Shown in pieces: positions 7,741 to 15,159 of a stretch of DNA of 33,270 bases (position 1 is its first letter; each line of letters opens with the position of its first letter). Made by a program: the position numbers and the translations under genes. Source of the stretch: Thermoguttaceae bacterium (GTDB lineage: Bacteria; Planctomycetota; Planctomycetia; Pirellulales; Thermoguttaceae); contig JAFRAC010000022.1 of assembly GCA_017405595.1 (NCBI GenBank), positions 1 through 33,270 of the forward strand, in the 5' to 3' direction. The notes under the pieces were generated by a model. It was not told the DNA's origin and searched no databases. It worked only from the letters and a program-made list of their open reading frames with translations.

Positions 7741-8573
7741 TGGCGTTCCTCGAACAGGGGGGCGCACTTTTCCGGCTCGAACAGGTCGAAACGGACTTCG
7801 CGCAGATACTCTTTCGTGCCGCCGCGCCGCTGCATTTCGATCGTCAGCTCAATCTGTTCCTGGCTCTTATAGGCATAGATCGAGTTCAGCTTCAGTTCCA
7901 GCAGTTCGTCGGGAACACAGACGCGGATCGACGGCGGCGTGAGAAGGTTGCTGTAGGTCGGATACTCGTAAAGTCTCGGAATTTCGGGAATCGGTTCGCC
8001 CAGTTCCGGCCAGATGTTCCCCTGCGCGTGAAAGATGCTGATCATCATCTCGGTATTGGTGAACTTGTGGTCGGGGTGCAGGTCGGTCACCGAAGGGAGG
8101 AAAAGACGGGTCGGGCGCACCCGGCGCAGAAGCCAGACAAACGAGTTCTGGAGCCCCGAAGCGCCCGCAATCGCGTAAGCCGCGCCGGAATCATCGAACC
8201 GGCGTCCCGCCTGACGGTTCAGGTTCCCATCGTCGTAATGGAGAAAATAGAGGTTTTTTTCAGGCAGGCCGAGCATCTTAAACGAGGCCCGGCATTCATC
8301 GAGACGGATCGCGGCGATCGTCTCTTTCTGTTCCGGCCGGCAATACCCCATCTTTCCGTTCGTCACAACGGCTGCAGAAGTTTTGATTCCTGTCCGCAGC
8401 GCCGAGAGAAACGTCAGCCCGCAGCCGCAAACGATATCGTCGTCGTGGGGCGACATGAAAAGCCATGACTCGTTCTCCCCCTGCCAGCCGGGCCAGACTT
8501 CGGCGGGATTTTCGGATTCAATAAGACGCCCGGCGTCGGTCCGCTGAAAAACAATCTGTTTTAAATCTTTCAT
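7737..8573 (-). CDS. PIG-L/LmbE-family zinc deacetylase
   Basis: A 278-residue protein of the PIG-L family, enzymes that remove the acetyl group from N-acetylglucosamine-containing compounds. The metal and catalytic motif SPHDDD is at 41-46, a conserved RLDE at 90-93, and the second metal motif HPDH at 166-169. There is no signal peptide, so it is cytoplasmic. It starts about 40 bases after nagB and overlaps the next gene by ATGA. Linkage of PIG-L to NagB is known elsewhere, including two-domain NagB/PIG-L proteins in Bacteroidetes. Here the two are separate genes. A simple reading is deacetylation of an amino sugar feeding the deaminase. The substrate is not defined by sequence. Confidence 0.9.
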   Translation of the reverse strand: MKDLKQIVFQRTDAGRLIESENPAEVWPGWQGENESWLFMSPHDDDIVCGCGLTFLSALRTGIKTSAAVVTNGKMGYCRPEQKETIAAIRLDECRASFKMLGLPEKNLYFLHYDDGNLNRQAGRRFDDSGAAYAIAGASGLQNSFVWLLRRVRPTRLFLPSVTDLHPDHKFTNTEMMISIFHAQGNIWPELGEPIPEIPRLYEYPTYSNLLTPPSIRVCVPDELLELKLNSIYAYKSQEQIELTIEMQRRGGTKEYLREVRFDLFEPEKCAPLFEERQ

Positions 8574-8612
8574 TTTTACCTTCTTTAACGTAATGAAATC
8601 GGCCCGGTGAAA

Positions 8613-9407
8613 CTAATCGCCGAGATCGTAGGAATCGGTGTCAGCGTAGAGAACGGCGTCGGCGTGGCGGCGCAGGATCGTCGCGGGACATTCGGGCGAG
8701 ATCCCGCCGCTGACGGTTCTCATGACCGCGGCGCGTTTCGTTGGGGCGGGAACAGAACAGACAAGCGCTTTGGCGCCCATCAGTGCGGGTACCGTCAGCG
8801 AAACCGCCTGTTTGGGTACCGCGTCGAATGCGGGAAAACAGCCGTCGTTGACCTGCTGCTGACGGCAGACATCGTCGAGATCAACGACTTTCACCAGAGC
8901 CGGTTCGTCGAAATTGACCGGAGGGTCATTAAAGGCGATATGTCCGTTTTCGCCGATCCCCATGCAGACCAGATCAACCGGAGCCGCCGAAAGAATTTCG
9001 GTATAGCGGGCGATAATTTCAGCGGAACTCAGGTTCAGCGAGGTATCGTCGAGGTAAAGAAACTCCTTAAACGGAACCTTGCTGACGATATGGTCGTAAA
9101 GGTAGCGCGAAAAGCGCTGGGGCGCTTCCGGAGCCAGCCCGATATATTCGTCCATATGAAGGCCGACGACCCGCCCCCAGTCGATCCCCTCGGCGGCGGC
9201 CAGCGTCTCGAGTGTTTCGTTTTGACTCGGGGCGGCGGCAAAGATTACGCGGACTTCGTCCTGCCTTTTCAGAGCTTCGCGGATGATTGCGGCGGCGCGC
9301 GTACCGGCGGCGGCGCCCAGGTCACGGCGCGAAGAATAGACGCTGACGTTTAACTGATCGACCCGGAACGATCGGATCGGGGAAAGATTCGGGATGGAAA
9401 GTGACAT
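8613..9407 (-). CDS. nagB: Glucosamine-6-phosphate deaminase/isomerase
   Basis: A 264-residue NagB-family enzyme, which converts glucosamine-6-phosphate to fructose-6-phosphate and ammonia. Visible motifs are AAAPSQNETL (phosphate-binding region), GLHMDEYIG with Asp86, and MGIGENGHIAFNDP at 149-162 with His156. The E. coli catalytic Asp of the second motif is Asn here, as in other NagB groups, and the Glu is replaced by Asp161, so kinetics may differ. The ATG at 9407 is preferred because of GGAG four bases upstream. An in-frame GTG at 9419 is an alternative. It leads the amino-sugar operon. An imperfect inverted repeat at 9439-9466 lies upstream and might be an operator. Confidence 0.92.
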   Translation of the reverse strand: MSLSIPNLSPIRSFRVDQLNVSVYSSRRDLGAAAGTRAAAIIREALKRQDEVRVIFAAAPSQNETLETLAAAEGIDWGRVVGLHMDEYIGLAPEAPQRFSRYLYDHIVSKVPFKEFLYLDDTSLNLSSAEIIARYTEILSAAPVDLVCMGIGENGHIAFNDPPVNFDEPALVKVVDLDDVCRQQQVNDGCFPAFDAVPKQAVSLTVPALMGAKALVCSVPAPTKRAAVMRTVSGGISPECPATILRRHADAVLYADTDSYDLGD

Positions 9408-9438
9408 CGTGCTCCACACTCATAAGGGGTATCGGCCG

Positions 9439-9466
9439 GATTCCCCGCGCCGGGCCGCGGGAAATC
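9439..9466. promoter_or_regulatory. Imperfect inverted repeat upstream of nagB
   Basis: Arms GATTCCCCGCG and CGCGGGAAATC match except for one pair, around a six-base loop. It lies about 30 bases upstream of the nagB start. It could be an operator or a 5' leader hairpin. No regulator is encoded nearby. Confidence 0.35.
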
Positions 9467-9610
9467 AAAGGGGCGGAGAAAAAACCGCGGCGAAAATGAC
9501 CTGCCGTTCCGGCAGTACCGGCGGTTCTCCGTTTCGGGAATATTATGTCAGCTCGCCGAAAAAAAGTAAAGAGGTAAACCCGCTCTCATTCTAAAAAATG
9601 CGCGATAGGG

Positions 9611-9616
9611 TATAAT
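9611..9616 (+). promoter_or_regulatory. Candidate -10 box for panB
   Basis: A consensus TATAAT occurs 60 bases upstream of the panB start. The -35 region is poor (ATTCTA-like), so strength is uncertain. Confidence 0.45.
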
Positions 9617-9675
9617 AAGCGCGGAGCGTGTTCGCTGCCGGCCGTTACCCCCTGTAAAGAGAGGAATTTCCATCC

Positions 9676-10479
9676 ATGTCCGAAACCCCTAAACGCGTTA
9701 CGCCGGTTTCTCTGCGGAAGATGAAAGAGAGCCGCAGTCCCATCGTAATGATGACAGCTTACGATTTTCCCTCGGCGGAACTTCTCGACAGGGCGGGTGT
9801 CGATGTCATCTTGGTCGGCGACAGCCTGGGAACCGTCATTCAGGGGAAAAAGACCACCCTTTCGGTTACGCTCGACGAGATGATCTACCACACCGAGCTG
9901 GTCGCCCGCGCCGCAAAACGTGCGCTCGTGGTTGCCGATCTCCCCTTCCCTTACGCGCAGCTGGGACCCGCCGATGCGGTTCGAGCCTGTGCCGAAATCC
10001 TAAAACAGAGCAACGCCGGCGCCGTGAAGATCGAAGGGGGCGAAAAGCGCGCCGATGTCGTTCGTGCCGTTACCGATGCCGGAATCCCCGTCATGGGGCA
10101 TTGCGGCCTCATGCCGCAGGAGATCCGAAAACTCGGCTGCTATAAGGTCCAGCGCGACGAAGACGCTCTCCGCCGCGATCTCGCCGCCATTCAGGAAAAC
10201 GGCGCGTTCGCCGTCGTCCTCGAATGCGTGCCGCGCGAAATCTCCCGGCGGCTGACCGCCGAACTGGCGATTCCGACAATCGGCATCGGCGCCGGGGCCG
10301 GCTGCGACGGCCAGGTTCTCGTCTTTCACGACCTTTTGGGCTACCATCTGCCCGAAGAAAAAGCTCCGAAACATGCCCGCGCTTACGCCGATCTCGGCTC
10401 GGTGATTACCGGCGCCGTCCAAAGGTACGCCGACGAGGTCCGAAACGGCCAATTCCCCTCCGACGAGAACTCCTTTTAG
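9676..10479 (+). CDS. panB: 3-methyl-2-oxobutanoate hydroxymethyltransferase
   Basis: The 267-residue length and sequence match PanB throughout. This enzyme uses methylenetetrahydrofolate to make ketopantoate, the first committed step to pantothenate and coenzyme A. Recognisable blocks are MMTAYDFPSAELLDRAG, VDVILVGDSLG with the metal ligand Asp49, the TTLSVTLDEMIYH segment, AVKIEGG, MGHCGLMPQ, VVLECVP with the conserved catalytic Glu, and TIGIGAG near the C-terminus. The ATG at 9676 follows AGAGAGG by about 11 bases. It is monocistronic in the window, and panC and panD are not nearby. It acts in the cytoplasm as a decamer in known members. Nothing unusual is seen. Confidence 0.97.
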   Translation: MSETPKRVTPVSLRKMKESRSPIVMMTAYDFPSAELLDRAGVDVILVGDSLGTVIQGKKTTLSVTLDEMIYHTELVARAAKRALVVADLPFPYAQLGPADAVRACAEILKQSNAGAVKIEGGEKRADVVRAVTDAGIPVMGHCGLMPQEIRKLGCYKVQRDEDALRRDLAAIQENGAFAVVLECVPREISRRLTAELAIPTIGIGAGAGCDGQVLVFHDLLGYHLPEEKAPKHARAYADLGSVITGAVQRYADEVRNGQFPSDENSF

Positions 10480-10489
10480 CCGAACTCCC

Positions 10490-10518
10490 TTGACAAAAAG
10501 GAATATGTCAGGTAGATT
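10490..10518 (+). promoter_or_regulatory. Sigma70-type promoter upstream of rubrerythrin
   Basis: A perfect -35 TTGACA (10490-10495), a 17-base spacer and a -10 TAGATT (10513-10518) lie just after panB. Transcription would begin about 300 bases before the rubrerythrin start, leaving a long leader. The next feature on this strand is that gene. Confidence 0.6.
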
Positions 10519-10829
10519 TGAGACTGTAGCGTTAAGAACCTCGTACTCACCGCGGGTACGCCGTTTTGCCGCAGAAAAAAAGGAACGGTATCCTCGAAAC
10601 GGTAAGTTGCACGCCTTTCGGGGGCCGGCCAGACCGAACGGTAAAGCCCGCGTCAGTTTGATCTCCTTTGTGTGCAGCGTCTCTCCCGATCCCGCGGCCG
10701 GCGGCGCATTCGCCGCTTTGCCGAACGTGAATGTTCCGCCGGGCCGGCCGATGGTTCAGAAGTTTTAACAGCCGAAGCGTTCAAAACGCGAGGCGATCGT
10801 TCATCATTGTTTAAAGAAAGGACTGTATT
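10519..10829 (+). other. Long leader or intergenic region before rubrerythrin
   Basis: No convincing gene. An open frame at 10490-10768 begins inside the promoter and has no recognisable product. The segment may be a long 5' leader, but no known riboswitch was recognised. Confidence 0.4.
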
Positions 10830-11381
10830 ATGAAGTTTCGCTGCAAAGTCTGCGGTTACATCCACGAAGGGGACACCCCTCCCGAGAAATGCCCCCAGTG
10901 CAAAGCTCCCGCCTCAAAATTTGAAGAGGTCAAAGAGAATTCCGGCGAAGCCGCTTACGCCACCGTCCACAAAATCGGCGACGGCGTTGTCGAAGACGCG
11001 GAAATCGTCGAAGGGCTCAAAGCCAACTTCATGGGCGAATGCACCGAAGTCGGCATGTACCTCGCCATGAGCCGCCAGGCCGACCGCGAAGGATATCCCG
11101 AAATCGCCGAAGCCTACAAGCGGATCGCTTTCGAAGAAGCCGAACATGCCGCCAAGTTTGCGGAACTCCTCGGCGATGTTGTGACCCCCTGCACCAAGAA
11201 AAATCTTGAAATGCGTGTTGAGGCCGAAGCGGGCGCGTGCGCCGGAAAATTCGAAATCGCCAAAAAGGCGAAACAGCTCAACTACGATGCCGTTCACGAC
11301 ACCGTTCACGAAATGGCGAAAGACGAAGCCCGTCACGGCGCGGCGTTCAAGGGGCTCCTCGACCGTTATTTCGGCAAATAA
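10830..11381 (+). CDS. rbr: Rubrerythrin with N-terminal rubredoxin domain (reverse rubrerythrin)
   Basis: The 183-residue protein has a short rubredoxin domain first, with iron ligands Cys5, Cys8, Cys21 and Cys24. A ferritin-like four-helix di-iron domain follows, with the carboxylate and His motifs [26 protein letters not shown] and [13 protein letters not shown]. This domain order is the reverse of classical rubrerythrin and is typical of anaerobes, where such proteins reduce hydrogen peroxide or oxygen with electrons from NADH. The start follows AAAGGA by about eight bases. It is monocistronic, with a long leader and a strong terminator downstream. It fits an oxygen-sensitive metabolism together with NrdD/NrdG. 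Confidence 0.95.
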   Translation: MKFRCKVCGYIHEGDTPPEKCPQCKAPASKFEEVKENSGEAAYATVHKIGDGVVEDAEIVEGLKANFMGECTEVGMYLAMSRQADREGYPEIAEAYKRIAFEEAEHAAKFAELLGDVVTPCTKKNLEMRVEAEAGACAGKFEIAKKAKQLNYDAVHDTVHEMAKDEARHGAAFKGLLDRYFGK

Positions 11382-11437
11382 CCGAACCCCTCCCCTTTGA
11401 AAGACGTTCTTCGAAACGGCTTTCAAATTCTTTCTGC

Positions 11438-11467
11438 GACCGACCCTTCGGGGTTGGTCTTTTTTTT
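11438..11467 (+). terminator. Rho-independent terminator after rubrerythrin
   Basis: Stem GACCGACCC pairs with GGGTTGGTC (one G-T pair), followed by a run of eight T. It lies about 55 bases after the stop codon. Confidence 0.92.
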
Positions 11468-11513
11468 CGCAATCGCCGCAGCAGCGCCGGCGGAAAGCCG
11501 TCCTGCGGGGGAT

Positions 11514-11549
11514 AAAAAAAGCCGGACATCAAACGATGCCCGGCCTTTT
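11514..11549 (-). terminator. Terminator after nrdG
   Basis: GCCGGACATC (11521-11530) and GATGCCCGGC (11535-11544) pair around AAAC with one mismatch. Read on the minus strand, the stem is followed by a run of seven T. It lies about 35 bases past the nrdG stop. Confidence 0.88.
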
Positions 11550-11580
11550 CGCGATGACGCGGCTTGCCGAGAATGCGCGG

Positions 11581-12090
11581 TCAGAAATATTTTTCGTCCA
11601 GTTTCCCCCGATCGCTCAGGAAGAAAACCCGCTGATTCCGCGAACCGCGGAAACAGATGTCGAGGGATCTCTCTTTTTCAAGATAGGGACCGTCGACCAG
11701 AATATCGGCTTCCGCCAAAAGGGCGTCCCAGTCAGGGTTCTTCGCCTCGCGGAGTTTCTCGTAAAGATATCCGGTATAGACCATCACGGTTTTGCCGGCC
11801 TCCCGGCACATTTTCGCCAATTTCGCCAGCGCGCGGGCATGCAGGAACGGTTCGCCTCCCGAAAAGGTAACGCCCGAAACGAGCGGGTCGGCTGCGATCC
11901 GGTCGAATAACTCGCCGACAGTCATCCGCTCCCCCCGTCCCGTCAGGGCGTGGGTTTCCGGATTATGGCAGCCGGGGCAATGATGGGGGCACCCCTGGGT
12001 GAAAATCACAAAGCGCACCCCCGGCCCGTCGGTAATCGATTCCGGCTCGATACCCGCAACGAGGATATCGTCAGTGGGTATGCTTGACAC
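11581..12090 (-). CDS. nrdG: Anaerobic ribonucleotide reductase activating protein (radical SAM)
   Basis: The 169-residue protein carries the radical SAM motif as CPHHCPGC (Cys34, Cys38, Cys41), preceded by DGPGVRFVIFTQG and followed by VTFSGGEPFLHA and ILVDGPYLEKE, the standard NrdG blocks. It cleaves S-adenosylmethionine to place the glycyl radical on NrdD. The frame is open far upstream inside nrdD, but homology begins only here. A GTG at 12090, with GGAAG about ten bases ahead, gives the usual length. It overlaps the end of nrdD by 20 bases, so the two are translationally linked. The exact start is not certain. Confidence 0.93.
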   Translation of the reverse strand: MSSIPTDDILVAGIEPESITDGPGVRFVIFTQGCPHHCPGCHNPETHALTGRGERMTVGELFDRIAADPLVSGVTFSGGEPFLHARALAKLAKMCREAGKTVMVYTGYLYEKLREAKNPDWDALLAEADILVDGPYLEKERSLDICFRGSRNQRVFFLSDRGKLDEKYF

Positions 12091-14455
12091 GGTCTTCGAC
12101 TTCCTTCCGTTTTGCGTTGTTGAACCGGTCAAGGGTACCGACAAGGTAGCCGGTAATGCGGCGAATCCGCTCGAACGGCTGGTCACCCTCTTCGCGTCCG
12201 CATTTCGGGCACTTGTCGTTGATGATTCCGGTATAGCCGCAGACCGGATCGCGGTCGACCGGATGGTTGATCGCCCCGTAACCGATCCCCGCCTTGCGCA
12301 TCATGTTGACGATATCCTCGAAGGCTTCCGGATTGTGCGAAATGTCGCCGTCAACCTCGACATAGGTGATATGCCCGGCATTGGTCAGAGCGTGATACGG
12401 CGCTTCAAGACGGATCTTCTCGAAAGCGGTAATATCGTAGTAGACCGGAATATGGAAACTGTTGGTGTAATAGTCGCGGTCGGTCACCCCTTCGATCAGG
12501 CCGAACCGTTTCCGGTCGATTCGGACAAAGCGGCCCGAAAGCCCTTCGGCGGGAGTCGCCAGAAGCGTGAAGTTCAGCCCCATTTTGCGGGAATAGCTGT
12601 CGACCTTTTGGCGCATAAAAGTGACGATTTCAAGGCCGAGGTTCTGAGCGGTTTCGCTCTCGCCGTGATGGACACCGATAAGGGCCTTAAGCGTTTCGGC
12701 AAGCCCGATGAACCCGACCGAGAACGTGCCGTGTTTCAGAATCTCGCCGACCTCGTCGTCGGGGGAGAGTTTGTCGCTGTCGAGCCAGCACCCCTGCCCC
12801 ATCAGGAAGGGGAAATTCTTCACCTTCTTGTGGGACTGGAACTCAAAACGTTCGAGCAGCTGCGCAACGCAAAGGTCGATCTTGCGGCTCAGTTCATCGA
12901 AGAACCAGTCGATGTTCCCGTGCGCCTTAATGGCGATCCGCGGCAGATTGATCGAGGTGAACGAAAGATTTCCGCGCGAGAAAGCGATCTCACGTTCCGG
13001 ATCGTAAACGTTCCCGATCACGCGGGTCCGGCAGCCCATGTAGGAAATTTCGGTTTCCGGACGCCCCGGCTTGTAGTAGGAAATATTAAACGGCGCGTCC
13101 TGGAACGAGAAGTTCGGGAAAAGGCGCTTGGCGCTGACGCGGCAGGCCAGCTGGAACAGATCGTAGTTCGGATCCCCTTTCCGGGCATTGACACCCTCTT
13201 TGACGCGGAAAATGTGGATCGGGAAGATCGGCGTCTCGCCGTCGCCCAGACCGGCTTCCTGCGCCAGAAGCACGTTCTTGGTCACCATCCGCCCTTCGGG
13301 GGAGGTGTCGGTTCCGTAGTTGATCGAGGAAAACGGAGTCTGCGCGCCGGCGCGGGAATGCATCGTATTCAGGTTATGCACGAGCGCTTCCATCGCCTGG
13401 AATGTGGCGCGGTCGGTCTCGCGGAGCGCTTCCTTCACGGCGAACTTCTGCGATTTGGCGACGATGTCGGCGTCGATCCCCTCTTCCTGGGTCAGGCGCA
13501 GAGCTTCCTGTTCGAGGTAATCGGCTTCCTTTTCGGGGGTAAATGTGTAGCCCGCCTCGAAAATCTCGCTCTGGAGCTTTTTGAGCTCGTTCATATCGAC
13601 GTTGCTCCCCGAGTAGAGCTCGAGGGCCTTGGCAAGGTTCTGGCGGTAGAGGCGGCGGTACGTCTTGTTAACGCCCGCGCCCAGAGCGTAATCGAAGTTC
13701 GGGATCGACTGCCCGCCATGCTGGTCATTCTGGTTCGACTGAATCGCGATGCAGGCCAGCGCGGCGTAGCTCTGGATATCCTGCGGTTCGCGCAGAATCC
13801 CGTGGCCGGTGCTGAACCCGCCGTTAAACAGACGGGTCAGGTCGATCTGGCAACAGGTCGTCGTCGTGGTGTAAAAATCCATGTCGTGGATATGGATATC
13901 GCCGCTGTCATGGGCTTCGGCGAACTCGGGACGCATCACATTGACCTTGAAGAAGTGTTTCGCCCCTTCCGACCCGTATTTGAGCATCATGCCCATCGCG
14001 GTATTGCCGTCGATATTGGCGTTCTCGCGCTTGATGTCGCTGTCATCGGCATCTTTGAAGGTGATGTCGGTGTAGGTTTTCATCAGCCAGGAATTCTGCT
14101 CGCGGATCTTGCTCCGCTCTTTGCGGTAGCGGCTGTACTGCAGAGCCGTGATCACGTGCCCCGCTTCTTTGAGAACCTCCTCGACACGGTCCTGGATCTC
14201 TTCGACGCTCGGTTCGGTCAGACCTTCCGAAATCAGACGTTCGGTAACGCGGCCGGCAAGCTCCGTCAGATAGGAATCGTCCTGATGCTGGCGGTTTGCA
14301 TCAAACGCTTTGCGCATCGCATCGGCGATCTTCTGTTCGTTGAAAGGGACTTCGCGGCCGTCGCGCTTAACAATCGACTCAATCATGGGAGTAGCAGCCT
14401 TATGGGAATCATTCGAGGAAACGAGAACGGAATCTTCACGACAGATAACAGACAT
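12071..14455 (-). CDS. nrdD: Anaerobic ribonucleoside-triphosphate reductase (class III)
   Basis: A 794-residue glycyl-radical enzyme that makes deoxynucleotides without oxygen. Near the N-terminus is an ATP-cone for allosteric control (MIESIVKRDGREVPFNEQ at about 24-41). The catalytic barrel includes DIHIHDMDF and NHDQ-like segments. The C-terminus has the zinc site CGYTG/CPKCG and the radical loop RITGYLVG with Gly769. The ATG at 14455 is chosen because AAGGAG precedes it by nine bases. The frame continues upstream for 90 codons of leader sequence without family similarity. nrdG overlaps its 3' end. A leader of about 285 bases contains a 10-bp tandem repeat, a GC hairpin and two candidate NrdR boxes. 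Confidence 0.96.
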   Translation of the reverse strand: MSVICREDSVLVSSNDSHKAATPMIESIVKRDGREVPFNEQKIADAMRKAFDANRQHQDDSYLTELAGRVTERLISEGLTEPSVEEIQDRVEEVLKEAGHVITALQYSRYRKERSKIREQNSWLMKTYTDITFKDADDSDIKRENANIDGNTAMGMMLKYGSEGAKHFFKVNVMRPEFAEAHDSGDIHIHDMDFYTTTTTCCQIDLTRLFNGGFSTGHGILREPQDIQSYAALACIAIQSNQNDQHGGQSIPNFDYALGAGVNKTYRRLYRQNLAKALELYSGSNVDMNELKKLQSEIFEAGYTFTPEKEADYLEQEALRLTQEEGIDADIVAKSQKFAVKEALRETDRATFQAMEALVHNLNTMHSRAGAQTPFSSINYGTDTSPEGRMVTKNVLLAQEAGLGDGETPIFPIHIFRVKEGVNARKGDPNYDLFQLACRVSAKRLFPNFSFQDAPFNISYYKPGRPETEISYMGCRTRVIGNVYDPEREIAFSRGNLSFTSINLPRIAIKAHGNIDWFFDELSRKIDLCVAQLLERFEFQSHKKVKNFPFLMGQGCWLDSDKLSPDDEVGEILKHGTFSVGFIGLAETLKALIGVHHGESETAQNLGLEIVTFMRQKVDSYSRKMGLNFTLLATPAEGLSGRFVRIDRKRFGLIEGVTDRDYYTNSFHIPVYYDITAFEKIRLEAPYHALTNAGHITYVEVDGDISHNPEAFEDIVNMMRKAGIGYGAINHPVDRDPVCGYTGIINDKCPKCGREEGDQPFERIRRITGYLVGTLDRFNNAKRKEVEDRVKHTH

Positions 14456-14480
14456 TGCACCTTGCTCCTTTTTCTGTGGT

Positions 14481-14500
14481 AATGTGGTTGAATGTGGTTG
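14481..14500 (-). repeat. 10-bp tandem repeat in the nrdD leader
   Basis: AATGTGGTTG occurs twice back to back (minus strand CAACCACATT), 26 bases upstream of the nrdD start and just before its ribosome site. A translational or protein-binding role is possible but unproven. Confidence 0.6.
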
Positions 14501-14570
14501 GAACCGTCTAAAAATGGACATCCGAGATGAGCTTTGCCACCGGCGAGAAGGAATACGCGGCATCTTGCCG

Positions 14571-14590
14571 AAGGGCGCTGCGGCGCCCTT
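14571..14590 (-). repeat. GC-rich hairpin in the nrdD leader
   Basis: Arms AAGGGCGC and GCGCCCTT are exact complements around TGCG. There is no T-run, so it is not a simple terminator. It may structure the leader RNA. Confidence 0.55.
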
Positions 14591-14739
14591 GTTCAGACTC
14601 CCTTCTGTCCGCTCAACTCGCAGAATTCGGAAATTTCGGTGGAACCGGCTCGATCCGAGCGACCTTTGAACGATCCTGAATCCGACCTGGCCTGCACAAC
14701 CCTGGGATTGTGCCCGTTTATCCAATTTGCCTATCTATA

Positions 14740-14785
14740 AAACTATATATAGGATTTACGGCCACCAAATTCCTGTATTTAGTAG
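14740..14785 (-). promoter_or_regulatory. Pair of candidate NrdR boxes upstream of nrdD
   Basis: The core CTATATATAG (14743-14752) matches the NrdR-box core exactly. A second core, CTGTATTTAG (14773-14782), matches 9 of 10 positions. Their centres are 30 bases apart, close to the three-turn spacing usual for NrdR pairs. The outer flanks are poor. They lie about 290 bases upstream of nrdD. No nrdR gene is in the window. Confidence 0.55.
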
Positions 14786-15159
14786 CAGTATACATCATAA
14801 ATCGTATCATTACCAGAGGGCAATGAGTAAAAATCCCAAAATTTTTCTCCTTCGGGAGGCGAAAATCGGCTTTGAGCTCGTCATAGCAACGGCGAAAAAA
14901 TTTTGAAAATTTTTTCTCGCCCCCTCCGGCACCCCGTTTCAGAAAAGAACCTGGGTAAGATTGGAAAATTAGGTATGCCGCTGATCGAAAAAAGGAGATT
15001 TTTCGCAACCGCCAAAACCGTCAGGATCGTTGAATATGAATCCGGCACGGGTAAAATGAAAGGCAAAAGTTCATCCCCGCCGCGGCGGCCGTCCCGTTTC
15101 CCAGCCAGCGGCGCCCGGGCCGTTTGTATCAATTTTACGCAATTCACCAAGAATCTCCG
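14786..15159. other. Intergenic region between nrdD and the glycosidase gene
   Basis: No gene is supported. It includes an AT-rich segment and a plus-strand promoter candidate, TTGAAT (15030-15035) with a 16-base spacer and TAAAAT (15052-15057), about 100 bases upstream of the glycosidase start. Confidence 0.45.

Noticed and set aside
10490..10768. A 92-codon frame after panB
   Set aside because: It begins inside a good promoter and has no domain. More likely leader sequence.
11999..14482. An 827-codon plus-strand open frame
   Set aside because: It lies exactly opposite nrdD, whose motifs are unmistakable. It is a mirror frame from high GC codon bias.
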